Of a stretch of 64,000 nucleotides of DNA, positions 17,655 through 25,609 are shown one piece after another. The DNA is from Chitinophagaceae bacterium. GTDB lineage: Bacteria; Bacteroidota; Bacteroidia; Chitinophagales; Chitinophagaceae. The notes beneath the pieces are model-generated. The model had not been told where the DNA came from. It searched no databases and worked only from the letters and a program-made list of their open reading frames with translations. Numbering within the stretch: the stretch's first letter is position 1; each line of letters opens with the position of its first letter. A program made the translations under genes and the position numbers. The DNA is taken from assembly GCA_023229465.1 (NCBI GenBank), contig JALNZE010000003.1, forward strand, positions 62,001 through 126,000. The letters run 5' to 3'.

Positions 17655-17681
17655 AGCCATCCCAGTTATACCGGGATGGCT
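17655..17681. terminator. Intrinsic terminator after ndk
   Basis: AGCCATCCC pairs with GGGATGGCT around a 9-base loop, flanked by A-rich sequence on the left and T-rich on the right, 23 bp past the ndk stop. It may also serve the convergent erythromycin-esterase-like gene. Confidence 0.85.
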
Positions 17682-17760
17682 TCTTTGTTTGTTGGATTTT
17701 ACCCTGATTTGCTGGTTTTCCTTCTTTTACAATGGATACTCTGTTGCTTAAAAAATTGCA

Positions 17761-19098
17761 TTAAACCCCGAAAGGATAGGTCTCCGGCGCCTGGTGTTCG
17801 TCAATATCTACATGCAGCGGATGCAATGCATTGGTTTCATCCAGATAAATAAATGCATCATACCGCAATGGCAAAATAGTAGGTACATAATTCCCATATT
17901 GTTCACGTTCCGGATTATATACCACACCCACTGCCCTATGACCTATATGATTCTCCATGAGCATATCGTTATTTACAAAATCATCCATCAATAATAGCTT
18001 GTTTTCTTCTCCGGCCATGTGCAGCAAATATTCCCAGCTTCCTTTCCTTGCTTCCGGCAATGGCATGGTTTCCATTTTGGCGCTCCAGCTTTTACCGGCC
18101 ATCACAGTTCCTTTGTAAGAACCAAATCCTACCAGTATCACCCCTTTATCATGATGCTGTATCCTGGCCAGTTCTCCAATATTAAACATTCCCTCATCTG
18201 CCATATCCGTTGCCCTCGCATCGCCAATATGCGTATTGTGTTCCCAAACAATTACTTTTGAATTTTCGCCATGAAATTTCAGTAATTTTTCGAGTGTATC
18301 GGCCATATGCCTGTCTCTTACATTCCAGCTATGTGGGCCGCCATGAATCATGGTACGGTAATATTTCTCGGCGTTTACGGCAACCGTGGCATTTTGTTCC
18401 GCGCTGAAAACGTTTTCATAATCAGTATTATACGTTGGTAACTTTCGCTGAACCTCTTTCAGAAGGTGCAATACCTCATTTTCGCACACTTCAGGAACAA
18501 GCATGGTGGCTTTTGCATACGATTGGCCCTCGTCTTTACGATAAGGTTCAAAACAGCGAAACGCTTCTTCAGCAACTTTTAAGGCAGCTATATCTGTTTT
18601 TTTTAAATATTGTATAATGCTTTCCATACTTTCCCAAAGACTATATACATCCAACCCATAAAACCCTGCTTTTTTATCAGCAGGCAGGCCCGTATTGTGT
18701 TTTTGCAGCCAATTGGAAAGTGCCAATATTTCCCAATTGGCCCACATCCAGGTGGGCCAGCGATTAAATGCATGCAACACGTTAAACGCGCTCTTGTTAT
18801 CAGCATCATACCCTTTTACAAAACGGTTGAGCCTGTAACAATCAGGCCAGTCGCCCTCCACTGCAATAAAATTGAACCCTTTTTCTTCGATCAGTCGTTT
18901 TGAAATATGTGCCCGCCAGGTGTAGTATTCGTGTGTGCCATGACTTGCTTCACCCAGCATAACAATCCGGGCATCGCCAATGCGGTTATACAGCGGCTGC
19001 AAATCAGCTTTACTTTGTAAAGGATAGGCCCATTGTTTAATTGAGCTTACTACTTCCCGCTCATCCAGTAAGGCCTCTTTTGTAAAATAGCGTCGCAT
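17761..19098 (-). CDS. Erythromycin esterase family protein
   Basis: 445 residues from the ATG at 19098 (MRRYFTKEALLDE); a TTG at 19143 would add 15 basic residues. The family core is clear: MLGEASHGTHEYYTWRAHI with the catalytic His, AVEGDWPDCYRLNRFV, then VIVWEHNTHIGDARATDM and a C-terminal RAVGVVYNPE segment. True EreA/EreB hydrolyse macrolide lactones, but most chromosomal members have unknown hydrolase roles. Here it lies in a stress-like cluster with an alpha/beta hydrolase and an orphan phosphoribosyltransferase; as I recall, Mycobacterium Rv2030c of the DosR regulon joins PRTase and erythromycin-esterase domains in one chain, which supports a shared dormancy or stress role. I would not call it a resistance gene. 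Confidence 0.85.
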   Translation of the reverse strand: MRRYFTKEALLDEREVVSSIKQWAYPLQSKADLQPLYNRIGDARIVMLGEASHGTHEYYTWRAHISKRLIEEKGFNFIAVEGDWPDCYRLNRFVKGYDADNKSAFNVLHAFNRWPTWMWANWEILALSNWLQKHNTGLPADKKAGFYGLDVYSLWESMESIIQYLKKTDIAALKVAEEAFRCFEPYRKDEGQSYAKATMLVPEVCENEVLHLLKEVQRKLPTYNTDYENVFSAEQNATVAVNAEKYYRTMIHGGPHSWNVRDRHMADTLEKLLKFHGENSKVIVWEHNTHIGDARATDMADEGMFNIGELARIQHHDKGVILVGFGSYKGTVMAGKSWSAKMETMPLPEARKGSWEYLLHMAGEENKLLLMDDFVNNDMLMENHIGHRAVGVVYNPEREQYGNYVPTILPLRYDAFIYLDETNALHPLHVDIDEHQAPETYPFGV

Positions 19099-19275
19099 AC
19101 ATTTTATTTTATTTTTTCTGATCCTATTGAGAAGATTATCCAAACGGTTAAAGTTCGTTCATTTCACCTCTTCCTGAAATGTCAATCATCAAACCCTTTA
19201 CTGATTGTTGTCATCAAAATAGCTGCCGGTCTATTATCATGGGAATACACTGAGAACTGTCAAAGTTTGTAATGA

Positions 19276-19300
19276 TGATGGTCATAACTCCTGGCCATCA
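19276..19300. promoter_or_regulatory. Imperfect inverted repeat, possible operator
   Basis: TGATGGTCA and TGGCCATCA form a 9-bp dyad with one mismatch around TAACTCC, just upstream of the candidate -7 box of the hydrolase gene. Location fits an operator; the cognate regulator is unknown. Confidence 0.3.
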
Positions 19301-19307
19301 AACCGTG

Positions 19308-19315
19308 TAGTTTTG
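19308..19315 (+). promoter_or_regulatory. Candidate -7 box for the hydrolase-PRTase pair
   Basis: TAGTTTTG fits TAnnTTTG and would give a leader of about 115 bases before the ATG at 19438. A TTTG at 19266-19269 is too far away (38 bp) for a normal -33, so support is partial. Confidence 0.35.
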
Positions 19316-19437
19316 TAAACCAACGAGAATAAATAAGAGAGAAAGTAATCAATGCATCCGTACGATTCACCTACTGCTGAATAACAGTGTCTGTAGGTTA
19401 AAAAAGCGGTTTTATTGCCAAGTTAAACATTAAAATA

Positions 19438-20091
19438 ATGACCAGCACACGTTACAATAAAGAGGTTAATATACCAATGGGTAAAGTTATCTTAAAAGGT
19501 GAATTGTTTATCCCGCAGGAATCAGAGGCTATAGTTATTTTTTCGCATGGCAGTGGCAGTAGCCGGTTTAGCATACGTAACCGGATGGTGGCAACCTACC
19601 TGCAGAAAGAGAATTTTGGAACACTGTTGTTTGACCTGCTGACTGAAGAAGAAGATGAACAGTACAGCAACCGGTTTAACATTGATTTACTTACCCATAG
19701 GCTGGCTGGAACAACTCTTTGGCTGGAGGAATTGGCTGCCGTAAAAAATTGCCCTATTGGTTATTTTGGCGCCAGTACCGGTGCGGCTTCTGCATTGAAG
19801 GCGGCAGCTCTTTTACCGCGAATCCGGGCAGTTGTTTCAAGAGGCGGAAGACCGGATTTAGCAATGGAAAATCTTCCCCGTGTAAAAGCTCCCACCCTAT
19901 TGATTGTAGGAAGCCTTGACCAGGATGTATTAAAACTGAACCAGGAAGCTTATGCCCAATTGGGTGGCGAAAAAAAACTGGAAGTAGTAGATGGCGCCAC
20001 CCATTTATTTGAAGAAAGGGGAAAAATGGAGATTGTTTCATCATTGGCGGCCAACTGGTTTGCAAAATATCTGACACCGGTGAAAGTATAA
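19438..20091 (+). CDS. Alpha/beta hydrolase (dienelactone-hydrolase-like)
   Basis: 217 residues, cytoplasmic. The fold is indicated by IVIFSHGSGSSRFS (oxyanion loop near 32-45), the nucleophile elbow G-A-S-T-G near 110, LIVGSLDQDVL carrying the acid Asp, and GATHLFEE carrying the catalytic His, so the Ser-Asp-His triad is complete. Proteins of this type are often encoded beside, or fused to, a phosphoribosyltransferase of the next gene's family; the spacing here is 71 bp. Substrate unknown. Confidence 0.85.
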   Translation: MTSTRYNKEVNIPMGKVILKGELFIPQESEAIVIFSHGSGSSRFSIRNRMVATYLQKENFGTLLFDLLTEEEDEQYSNRFNIDLLTHRLAGTTLWLEELAAVKNCPIGYFGASTGAASALKAAALLPRIRAVVSRGGRPDLAMENLPRVKAPTLLIVGSLDQDVLKLNQEAYAQLGGEKKLEVVDGATHLFEERGKMEIVSSLAANWFAKYLTPVKV

Positions 20092-20162
20092 GTACCCTGT
20101 TGACTAATTAAATAACAGGCAGTTAAAACACAAACCTTTTCAAAACCAATAAAGTCTATAGT

Positions 20163-20795
20163 ATGTTTCTCAACAGAATAGAAGCGGGGTTACTGCTGGC
20201 AGCAAAATTAAAAAAGTATAAAAATGACCCCGGTATTGTATTAGCCGTACCCAGGGGTGGTATGCCTGTGGCTTACGCGGTTGCAAAAGAACTGAATTTT
20301 CCGGTTGAGGTGATCCTCACTAAAAAAATCGGCCACCCAATGAATAAAGAATATGCCATTGGCGCTGCGAGCCTTACAGATTATTTTGTGGTACCACACG
20401 AAAATGTTAGCCAGGAATATATTGAACAGGAATTACAGAAAATCCGAAAAACACTGAGAGAAATGGATACACAGTTTAGGGGCGATACGGTACCAGTAAA
20501 TCTCAAAGACAAAACGGTGATAGTGATTGATGATGGAATTGCCACCGGTAATACACTAATGGCCATCATACATGTATTACGCAAGAGTAACCCCGGAAAG
20601 ATTATAATCGGTGTTCCGGTAGCATCAAGAAGCGCTGTAGTAAAGTTATCAGAAGTGGCAGATGAGGTAGTGGCTGTATTAATACCGGATGAATTTCATG
20701 GCGTAGGTGCATTCTATGAAGATTTTGAACAGGTGAGCAATGAAGAGGTAGTAGCATACCTGACCAAACTGAGGCAATTAAAAAAATCAGTGTAA
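20163..20795 (+). CDS. Orphan phosphoribosyltransferase-fold protein
   Basis: 210 residues. The type I PRTase fold is visible: VLAVPRGGMPVAYAVAKEL near 25-45, the K-K-I-G-H-P motif near 60 where housekeeping PRTases carry their flexible loop, and the PRPP motif VIVIDDGIATGNTLMA near 120-135. The base-specific hood seen in Hpt, Apt or Upp is absent, so the substrate is unknown. This family is found in stress clusters with alpha/beta hydrolases and erythromycin-esterase-like proteins. It follows the hydrolase by 71 bp on the same strand and converges on the SDR gene. Confidence 0.85.
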   Translation: MFLNRIEAGLLLAAKLKKYKNDPGIVLAVPRGGMPVAYAVAKELNFPVEVILTKKIGHPMNKEYAIGAASLTDYFVVPHENVSQEYIEQELQKIRKTLREMDTQFRGDTVPVNLKDKTVIVIDDGIATGNTLMAIIHVLRKSNPGKIIIGVPVASRSAVVKLSEVADEVVAVLIPDEFHGVGAFYEDFEQVSNEEVVAYLTKLRQLKKSV

Positions 20796-20838
20796 TCCTT
20801 CAAGTGTTTCTTCCTGGATTTTGGTTTTCTAATTGATT

Positions 20839-21600
20839 TTATCCTGCAGTAAATCCACCATCCACGGGCATGGCTATACCGGTTACAAATGAAGCAGCAT
20901 CAGAACATAACCAAACTACCGCTTCGGCCACTTCTTCCGGATTTCCCATTCTGCCAATAGGTTCCAGGCCGATATATATTTTTTCCACTTCTTTATCTTT
21001 CCCGGTAATGCGGTCAATCATGGGAGTATGAATGACTCCCGGACAAACGGCATTTATCCGTATCCCCTGTTTGGCATATTCGAGAGCCGCCGATCTGGTT
21101 AGTCCCACAATTCCATGTTTGGAAGCTGTATATGCCGGCAAACCGGCAAAACCATTCAACCCTGCTACCGAAGCACAGTTTATGATAACCCCTTTCTTAA
21201 CCTTGAGCATCTGTTGTATTTCGTATTTCATACACAGCCATACCCCTTTGAGGTTAATACTGAGTGTTTTATCCCAATTTGCTTCAGTACATTCATGTGT
21301 ATTGTTAAGAAGCCCTTCAATACCGGCATTATTAAAGGCATAGTCTATTCTCCCAAAACGGGCAATCACTTTTTCAATCATATCTTTTACCGCGAAGCTG
21401 TCCGAAACATCGCATTGAATAAACATAGCATCGCCTCCGGCATTTTTGATCAAACTGAGCGTCTCATTTTCTTTATCCACCATACAATCAGCTATCACTA
21501 CTTTTGCCCCACGCATGGCAAAAGCAACAGCGGTAGCCCGCCCGATGCCAAAACTGCCTCCTGTAACGATGGCTACCCTGCCCTCAAATATTTTTTCCAT
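20839..21600 (-). CDS. Short-chain dehydrogenase/reductase (glucose 1-dehydrogenase-like)
   Basis: 253 residues. A classical SDR: nucleotide loop TGGSFGIGRA at 13-22, acidic residue after the second strand (IADCM, suggesting NAD preference), NNAG near 90, catalytic Ser in NCASVAG, and YTASKHG with Tyr and Lys. The C-terminal FVTGIAMPVDGGFTAG is the usual SDR end. Substrate unknown; sugar or alcohol oxidation is typical. It is 34 bp downstream of the hibernation-factor gene on the same strand and may be co-transcribed with it. Confidence 0.92.
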   Translation of the reverse strand: MEKIFEGRVAIVTGGSFGIGRATAVAFAMRGAKVVIADCMVDKENETLSLIKNAGGDAMFIQCDVSDSFAVKDMIEKVIARFGRIDYAFNNAGIEGLLNNTHECTEANWDKTLSINLKGVWLCMKYEIQQMLKVKKGVIINCASVAGLNGFAGLPAYTASKHGIVGLTRSAALEYAKQGIRINAVCPGVIHTPMIDRITGKDKEVEKIYIGLEPIGRMGNPEEVAEAVVWLCSDAASFVTGIAMPVDGGFTAG

Positions 21601-21634
21601 ACAATGGTATTTTACTGATACAAATTAATCAACA

Positions 21635-21967
21635 TTACACTTTAACGGTACTGGTAATTACATCAGGAATTTCTTTTCGCTGCTTTACCTGCTGTTTTAC
21701 AAATTTTTTTAATTCCTTAATGGCCTCATTAGCTGATTTCTCGAAATTTTCTGAGCGTGTATGAACAAGAAAATCATCTCCAGAAACAGTCAGAATAATT
21801 TCGCAAACTTTATTCTCACCGGGTGTAATGGCCTCATTTTCCTTACACAACACTTCCGCTTTTGATATTTTCTTAGTAAGGTGTGAAAGTTGCAGTATTT
21901 CATGCCTGATATGATTTATCAGCGTTTCTGATACTTTGCCGTAAGGGGTGTGAAATTCTATTGTCAT
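21635..21967 (-). CDS. Ribosome hibernation promoting factor / HPF-RaiA family protein
   Basis: 110 residues from the ATG at 21967 (MTIEFHTPYGKVSE); an open frame reaches 22027 but adds sequence unlike the family. The body follows the short HPF pattern: KISKAEVLCKEN, CEIILTVSGDDFLVHTRSENFEKSANEAIKELKKFVKQQ. Such proteins bind the 30S decoding region and inactivate ribosomes in stationary phase or stress. It lacks the long C-terminal dimerisation domain, so it is a short form. A perfect 14-bp palindrome lies about 72 bp upstream. The neighbourhood (FtsH, esterase-like, PRTase) supports a stress role. Confidence 0.8.
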   Translation of the reverse strand: MTIEFHTPYGKVSETLINHIRHEILQLSHLTKKISKAEVLCKENEAITPGENKVCEIILTVSGDDFLVHTRSENFEKSANEAIKELKKFVKQQVKQRKEIPDVITSTVKV

Positions 21968-22038
21968 AAAAAATATTTTATACTCTTTTAAAACGACTAC
22001 CAACGATTTAAAGCTACAGTGTTTCAATAACAGCGATT

Positions 22039-22052
22039 ATGACATCTGTCAT
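22039..22052. promoter_or_regulatory. Perfect 14-bp palindrome, possible operator upstream of the hibernation factor
   Basis: ATGACATCTGTCAT reads the same on both strands and includes a TGAC-N4-GTCA core. It lies in the 148-bp gap upstream of the hibernation factor gene. The same core recurs at 23061-23072, near ftsH. Dyads of this size suit dimeric regulators such as the CRP/FNR family, but no such assignment can be made here. Confidence 0.35.
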
Positions 22053-22115
22053 TGAAAAAGATGATACTCATTAGCAGAATTATTGATAATGACAGAACAT
22101 TATCTCCGCATGAGC

Positions 22116-22505
22116 TTATTTCTTAAGCATCCCTGAAAGAAAATGATAACAACCAAACTTCACATCAATATATTCTTTTTCCGTAGCCTGCATATTGCTA
22201 CGCAGTAAAGCCTGCCGCTTCTCTGTTTCAGTATTAATTAAGGTATCTTCAACAAGTACGTCGTCTATTGTAAGGGCTGCCTCCTGTTGCTCAATTTCAA
22301 ATTGTAATTTTTGAAATTTATGCAACAAACCGTTAATACGTGCCTGGTGAACTTCTACTTTTGCCGCGATATCCACGATAGAATCGCGCCTGATCACTTC
22401 AGTTAATCTCTGCGTTAACAAATCCATTTCATCATTATTAAAATCAATGGAATCATTCCAGTCTAACAGCTCATCCGAATAATATTCCGCTTTAATATTG
22501 GGCAT
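22116..22505 (-). CDS. Unknown acidic helical protein
   Basis: 129 residues that I do not recognise. The protein is acidic at the N-terminus (YYSDELLDWNDSIDFNNDEM) and has a likely coiled coil from about 55 to 115 (HKFQKLQFEIEQQEAAL and onward, with few prolines). No signal peptide or membrane segment. A G11 run on the coding strand lies 39-49 bp upstream of its ATG, the most unusual feature here, because variation in its length could change promoter spacing. It lies within the stress-like cluster between the hibernation factor and another unknown gene on the same strand. Confidence 0.6.
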   Translation of the reverse strand: MPNIKAEYYSDELLDWNDSIDFNNDEMDLLTQRLTEVIRRDSIVDIAAKVEVHQARINGLLHKFQKLQFEIEQQEAALTIDDVLVEDTLINTETEKRQALLRSNMQATEKEYIDVKFGCYHFLSGMLKK

Positions 22506-22543
22506 ACCTGTTTAATTTAAAATTGTTTAGTACTATAACTCGT

Positions 22544-22554
22544 CCCCCCCCCCC
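22544..22554. repeat. 11-bp C/G homopolymer tract
   Basis: Eleven consecutive C (plus strand) sit in the 57-bp gap between two minus-strand unknown genes, outside both reading frames. Tracts of this length are rare in a sequence of this composition and are prone to slipped-strand changes. Confidence 0.85.
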
Positions 22555-22562
22555 TCGTCTGT

Positions 22563-22955
22563 CTATTCTGAATCAGGCTCAGAGAGAATATATTCATCGG
22601 AAGCGTTACGGGACAGTTCGTTTAATTCCTTTAGTGTTAAGTTATCCAATCCGGCAGCCTGTGCCCAATTATTTTTTTCTTTACTTAATACCTGTACAGA
22701 TAACCCAAACCTTTCCCGGAATTCCCGCTCTACAGCAGATACTTTATACAATGGCTGAATTTCCAGTATGGCAGACAAATGTGTTTTCCTGATCATGCCA
22801 ACTGTTTTATAGTGGTCAATCATATCATCCCTCTCTGATACTTCCTGTTTCCTGTGAGGCGTATTGTAAAATTCAATCTGCAAGTATGGATAATACTCGG
22901 AAAATTTCTTCCGAATTTGCCGGAGTGTTGTATAATCATTTATTTCCATATGCAT
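22563..22955 (-). CDS. Unknown conserved protein
   Basis: 130 residues from the ATG at 22955 (MHMEIND); ATGs at 22949 and 22997 are also open. I recognise no named domain. The middle reads IDHYKTVGMIRKTHLSAIL followed by KVSAVEREFRERFGLSVQVL, a region that resembles a small uncharacterised Bacteroidota family ending in a W-containing turn, here KNNWAQAAGLDNLTLKELNE; this match is from memory. No signal peptide or membrane helix. It is 57 bp upstream of the other unknown gene on the same strand and head-to-head with ftsH, so the three may share stress control. Confidence 0.6.
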   Translation of the reverse strand: MHMEINDYTTLRQIRKKFSEYYPYLQIEFYNTPHRKQEVSERDDMIDHYKTVGMIRKTHLSAILEIQPLYKVSAVEREFRERFGLSVQVLSKEKNNWAQAAGLDNLTLKELNELSRNASDEYILSEPDSE

Positions 22956-23334
22956 AACGTTCAACAGGATTTTGTATGAAAAATAAATCATTATCAAATG
23001 ATGTTCCCAAAGATAAATCCGGAATAATGCCCCATCAATGACGGCTGATAGCCGGTTCCATGACGGTAGTCACAGAAATTTTTTCAGGGAGGTTAATGGT
23101 TTTGGAAACAGACATAAAAAAAGGAACCGGGAATCCCCGGTTCCGCGATACAGTAGTTTTCCTGCCTCTTTACAAGTAGTATCGTCTACTTTAATCTCAC
23201 CGGCTACAGTAATCACCTGACCACCGACTGGTACAAATATAATATCAGTAAGGCGGCAAAAACAATGAAGATAATCAGTGGTTTCACTGATTGAGGTCAT
23301 TTAACCGACCGGTAAAGAATTGCAACTTTACCGG
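22956..23334. other. Divergent gap between the unknown gene and ftsH
   Basis: 379 bp without a well-supported gene. It contains a TGAC-N4-GTCA dyad (23061-23072) and a strong minus-strand terminator (23123-23144), which means that some transcript starts to its right on the minus strand. A 24-codon GTG frame with a single hydrophobic stretch (PLIIFIVFAALLILYLY) reads leftwards from about 23287 and ends before the terminator; it is noted but not called. Confidence 0.5.
23123..23144 (-). terminator. Minus-strand intrinsic terminator in the ftsH upstream region
   Basis: GGAACCGGG pairs perfectly with CCCGGTTCC around a 4-base loop; on the minus strand it is followed by seven T. No annotated minus-strand gene ends here, so it may terminate a small RNA or peptide transcript or act as an attenuator for the gene at 22563-22955. 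Confidence 0.75.
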
Positions 23335-25320
23335 ATGAATAATCAAAGTGCCCCTAAGAAGTCAAACAGCCCGATCATGAAGCCTTCGGGAAGGCGGTTT
23401 AAGTGGTGGTGGATATATCCATTTATTCTTTTACTGATATTATATCCTTCCATGCTAAATTACTTTTCTACAGGAAAAGAAATTACCTGGCAGCAGTTTG
23501 AAAAAGATATCCTGAGTAAAAAAGCCGTTGAAAAAATTGTAGTGCTGAATAATGAAAAGGCCGAGGTGTATATCAAAAAAGAACTGGCAAATGACAGCAG
23601 GTTCAAAGATGTTTTTAAACCGGCAGTAGGCAAGGGCATTAATCCGGGGCCACACTATTCATTTAATATCGGCTCAGTAGAGTCTTTCGAAAGAAAACTT
23701 GAAGAGGCAGAAAAGACTTTTTCACCCGGCGAAAAAGTTCCGGTAAGTTATTCTAAGCAAAGCAACTGGTTCTGGAATATCCTGGGCTGGTTACTCCCTT
23801 TCATTTTACTTTTAGGCGTATGGAATTTTATGATGAGAAGGGCCGGTGGTATGGGAATGGGAACAGATGGCTCTTCCATTTTTAATTTTGGAAAATCAAA
23901 GGCAACCTTAATTGAGAAAGAAAAAAGTAAAATAACCTTTAATGATGTGGCAGGCCTTGAAGAAGCGGAAGCGGAAGTAAAAGAGATTGTTGACTTTTTA
24001 AAAAACCCTGAACTCTTTACCAAACTTGGCGCAAAAATTCCAAAAGGGGTCATATTGGTGGGCCCGACCGGTACAGGTAAAACCCTGCTGGCCAAAGCTG
24101 TGGCCGGAGAAGCGGATGTCCCCTTTTTTTCCATCTCCGGATCTGAGTTTGTTGAGATGTTTGTAGGAGTAGGTGCATCAAGGGTGCGCGATTTATTTAA
24201 GAAGGCAAAAGAAAAAACACCCTGTATCATTTTTATTGATGAAATAGATGCCATTGGAAGATCAAGGGGTAAGGGAGCCTATTTAACCGGCGCCAATGAT
24301 GAAAGGGAAAGTACCCTTAATCAATTATTAACAGAGATGGATGGTTTTGGAACGAACAGCGGTGTAATTGTACTGGCTGCCACTAACCGCGGAGATATGC
24401 TTGATCCCGCCCTGCTTCGTCCCGGAAGATTTGACAGGCATATCTATTTAGAGCTTCCCAACATAAAGGAAAGAGAAGAAATATTTAAAGTGCACCTGCG
24501 TCCGCTGGTAATGGATAATACCATTGACCCACATTCCCTCGCAGAACAAACTCCGGGTTTCTCCGGGGCAGATATAGCCAATATCTGCAATGAATCAGCC
24601 TTGATAGCCGCAAGAAAGAAAAAAGAAAAAGTAGGCAAACAGGACTTCTTTGACGCCATTGACAGAGTGGTAGCAGGTGTTGAAAAAAAGAGCAAGATCA
24701 TTTCGCCGGAAGAGAAAAAGATTATTGCCTATCACGAAGCCGGACATGCTGTAGTGAGCTGGTTACTGAAACAGGTTGATCCGCTTATAAAGGTTTCGAT
24801 CATTCCCCGTAGTAAGTCATTAGGCGCTGCCTGGTATTTACCGGAAGAAAAACAATTACGCGGCGAATCTGCCTTTACCGAACATTTATGCGCCATATTG
24901 GGAGGAAGGGCATCAGAAGAAATCATTTTCGGTGAAGTTTCTTCCGGCGCTTTGGATGATCTTGAAAAAGTTACCAAGGAGGCTTATATGATGGTGGTGT
25001 ATTATGGTTTCAGCAAAAAAATGGGTAATATCAGCTACTATGATTCAACCGGTCTGAGAGACGCAGGTATTCAAAAGCCCTATAGTGAAGAAACCGGGAA
25101 ATTGATTGATGAAGAAGTCCGGAACCTGGTAAAAGAGGCCTATCTCCGAAGCAAAGAAATTCTGCAGCAAAACAAAGCGTCATTAACCAGTGTTGCCGAA
25201 CTATTGTTTAAAAAAGAAGTTTTATTCAAGGAAGACCTGGAAATCATTTTAGGTAAACGTGGCGCTAATGCATCCGCTGTTTTATCCGGGCAAAGTGAAA
25301 ACATATTGCCTGCTCAGTAA
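23335..25320 (+). CDS. ftsH: ATP-dependent zinc metalloprotease FtsH
   Basis: 661 residues from the ATG at 23335; a TTG at 23320 is open but weaker. Membrane-bound AAA+ protease that degrades misfolded membrane proteins and selected regulators. TM1 is at about 25-42, a periplasmic domain follows, TM2 at about 147-165, then the AAA module with Walker A GPTGTGKT at 243-250, Walker B IIFIDEIDAIG near 298, and the zinc motif HEAGH at 467-471. It lacks a long C-terminal tail. Being next to unknown genes and a hibernation factor, it may be a stress copy rather than the housekeeping one, but that cannot be tested from this window. Confidence 0.96.
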   Translation: MNNQSAPKKSNSPIMKPSGRRFKWWWIYPFILLLILYPSMLNYFSTGKEITWQQFEKDILSKKAVEKIVVLNNEKAEVYIKKELANDSRFKDVFKPAVGKGINPGPHYSFNIGSVESFERKLEEAEKTFSPGEKVPVSYSKQSNWFWNILGWLLPFILLLGVWNFMMRRAGGMGMGTDGSSIFNFGKSKATLIEKEKSKITFNDVAGLEEAEAEVKEIVDFLKNPELFTKLGAKIPKGVILVGPTGTGKTLLAKAVAGEADVPFFSISGSEFVEMFVGVGASRVRDLFKKAKEKTPCIIFIDEIDAIGRSRGKGAYLTGANDERESTLNQLLTEMDGFGTNSGVIVLAATNRGDMLDPALLRPGRFDRHIYLELPNIKEREEIFKVHLRPLVMDNTIDPHSLAEQTPGFSGADIANICNESALIAARKKKEKVGKQDFFDAIDRVVAGVEKKSKIISPEEKKIIAYHEAGHAVVSWLLKQVDPLIKVSIIPRSKSLGAAWYLPEEKQLRGESAFTEHLCAILGGRASEEIIFGEVSSGALDDLEKVTKEAYMMVVYYGFSKKMGNISYYDSTGLRDAGIQKPYSEETGKLIDEEVRNLVKEAYLRSKEILQQNKASLTSVAELLFKKEVLFKEDLEIILGKRGANASAVLSGQSENILPAQ

Positions 25321-25386
25321 TAAGGAGTAATAAACTTATGCCTGACTTCAAAATTCCTGGTTCATTATTGATATTCTCATTTCCTT

Positions 25387-25576
25387 CTACGAGCCACACA
25401 TTTCACAACCTTCCGGGTCATCCAATGAGCAGGCAATCTGGTCCGCTGCCTGGTTATCTAATTCGGTTGTGGTTACATTATTATAAATACCAATTATACC
25501 CTTCTTGGCAATCTCGATAATATCATCCGATTTCAGGCCTAATCCATTTATAACGGTGGGGAGCCGCTACAGTCAT
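25387..25576 (-). pseudogene. Small frameshifted ORF at the end of the thi operon
   Basis: On the minus strand an ATG at 25576 opens MTVAAP, then the frame breaks in a CCCC run. Removing one C joins it to a 56-codon frame that ends at 25387-25389. The combined 62-residue product (TVINGLGLKSDDIIEIAKK, then GIIGIYNNVTTTELDNQAAD, ending CSLDDPEGCEMCGS) has protein-like composition and Cys residues near the end. It begins 33 bp after the thiF stop, on the same strand. It could be a true gene with a homopolymer sequencing error, a decayed gene, or one with programmed slippage. I do not recognise the family. Confidence 0.55.
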
Positions 25577-25609
25577 AGGTTTAGAACCGTAAAAAAAGAA
25601 ATCCAAATA

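Larger units (their letters stand above)
19099..19437. other. Divergent regulatory gap between the esterase-like and hydrolase genes
   Basis: 339 bp without a credible gene. It holds an imperfect inverted repeat (19276-19300), a candidate -7 box (19308-19315) and a 10-codon ATG frame near 19352 too small to call. Both neighbours probably start from here in opposite directions. Confidence 0.5.

Noticed and set aside
17761..19098. Macrolide resistance gene
   Set aside because: Only the broad erythromycin esterase family is supported; context is stress-like and no mobile element is nearby.
23070..23300. 76-codon minus-strand frame upstream of ftsH as a gene
   Set aside because: It reads straight through a strong minus-strand terminator and shows no family similarity.
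25338..25520. Plus-strand 60-codon frame after ftsH
   Set aside because: The opposite strand has a more protein-like frame in line with the thi operon; the plus frame is its shadow.
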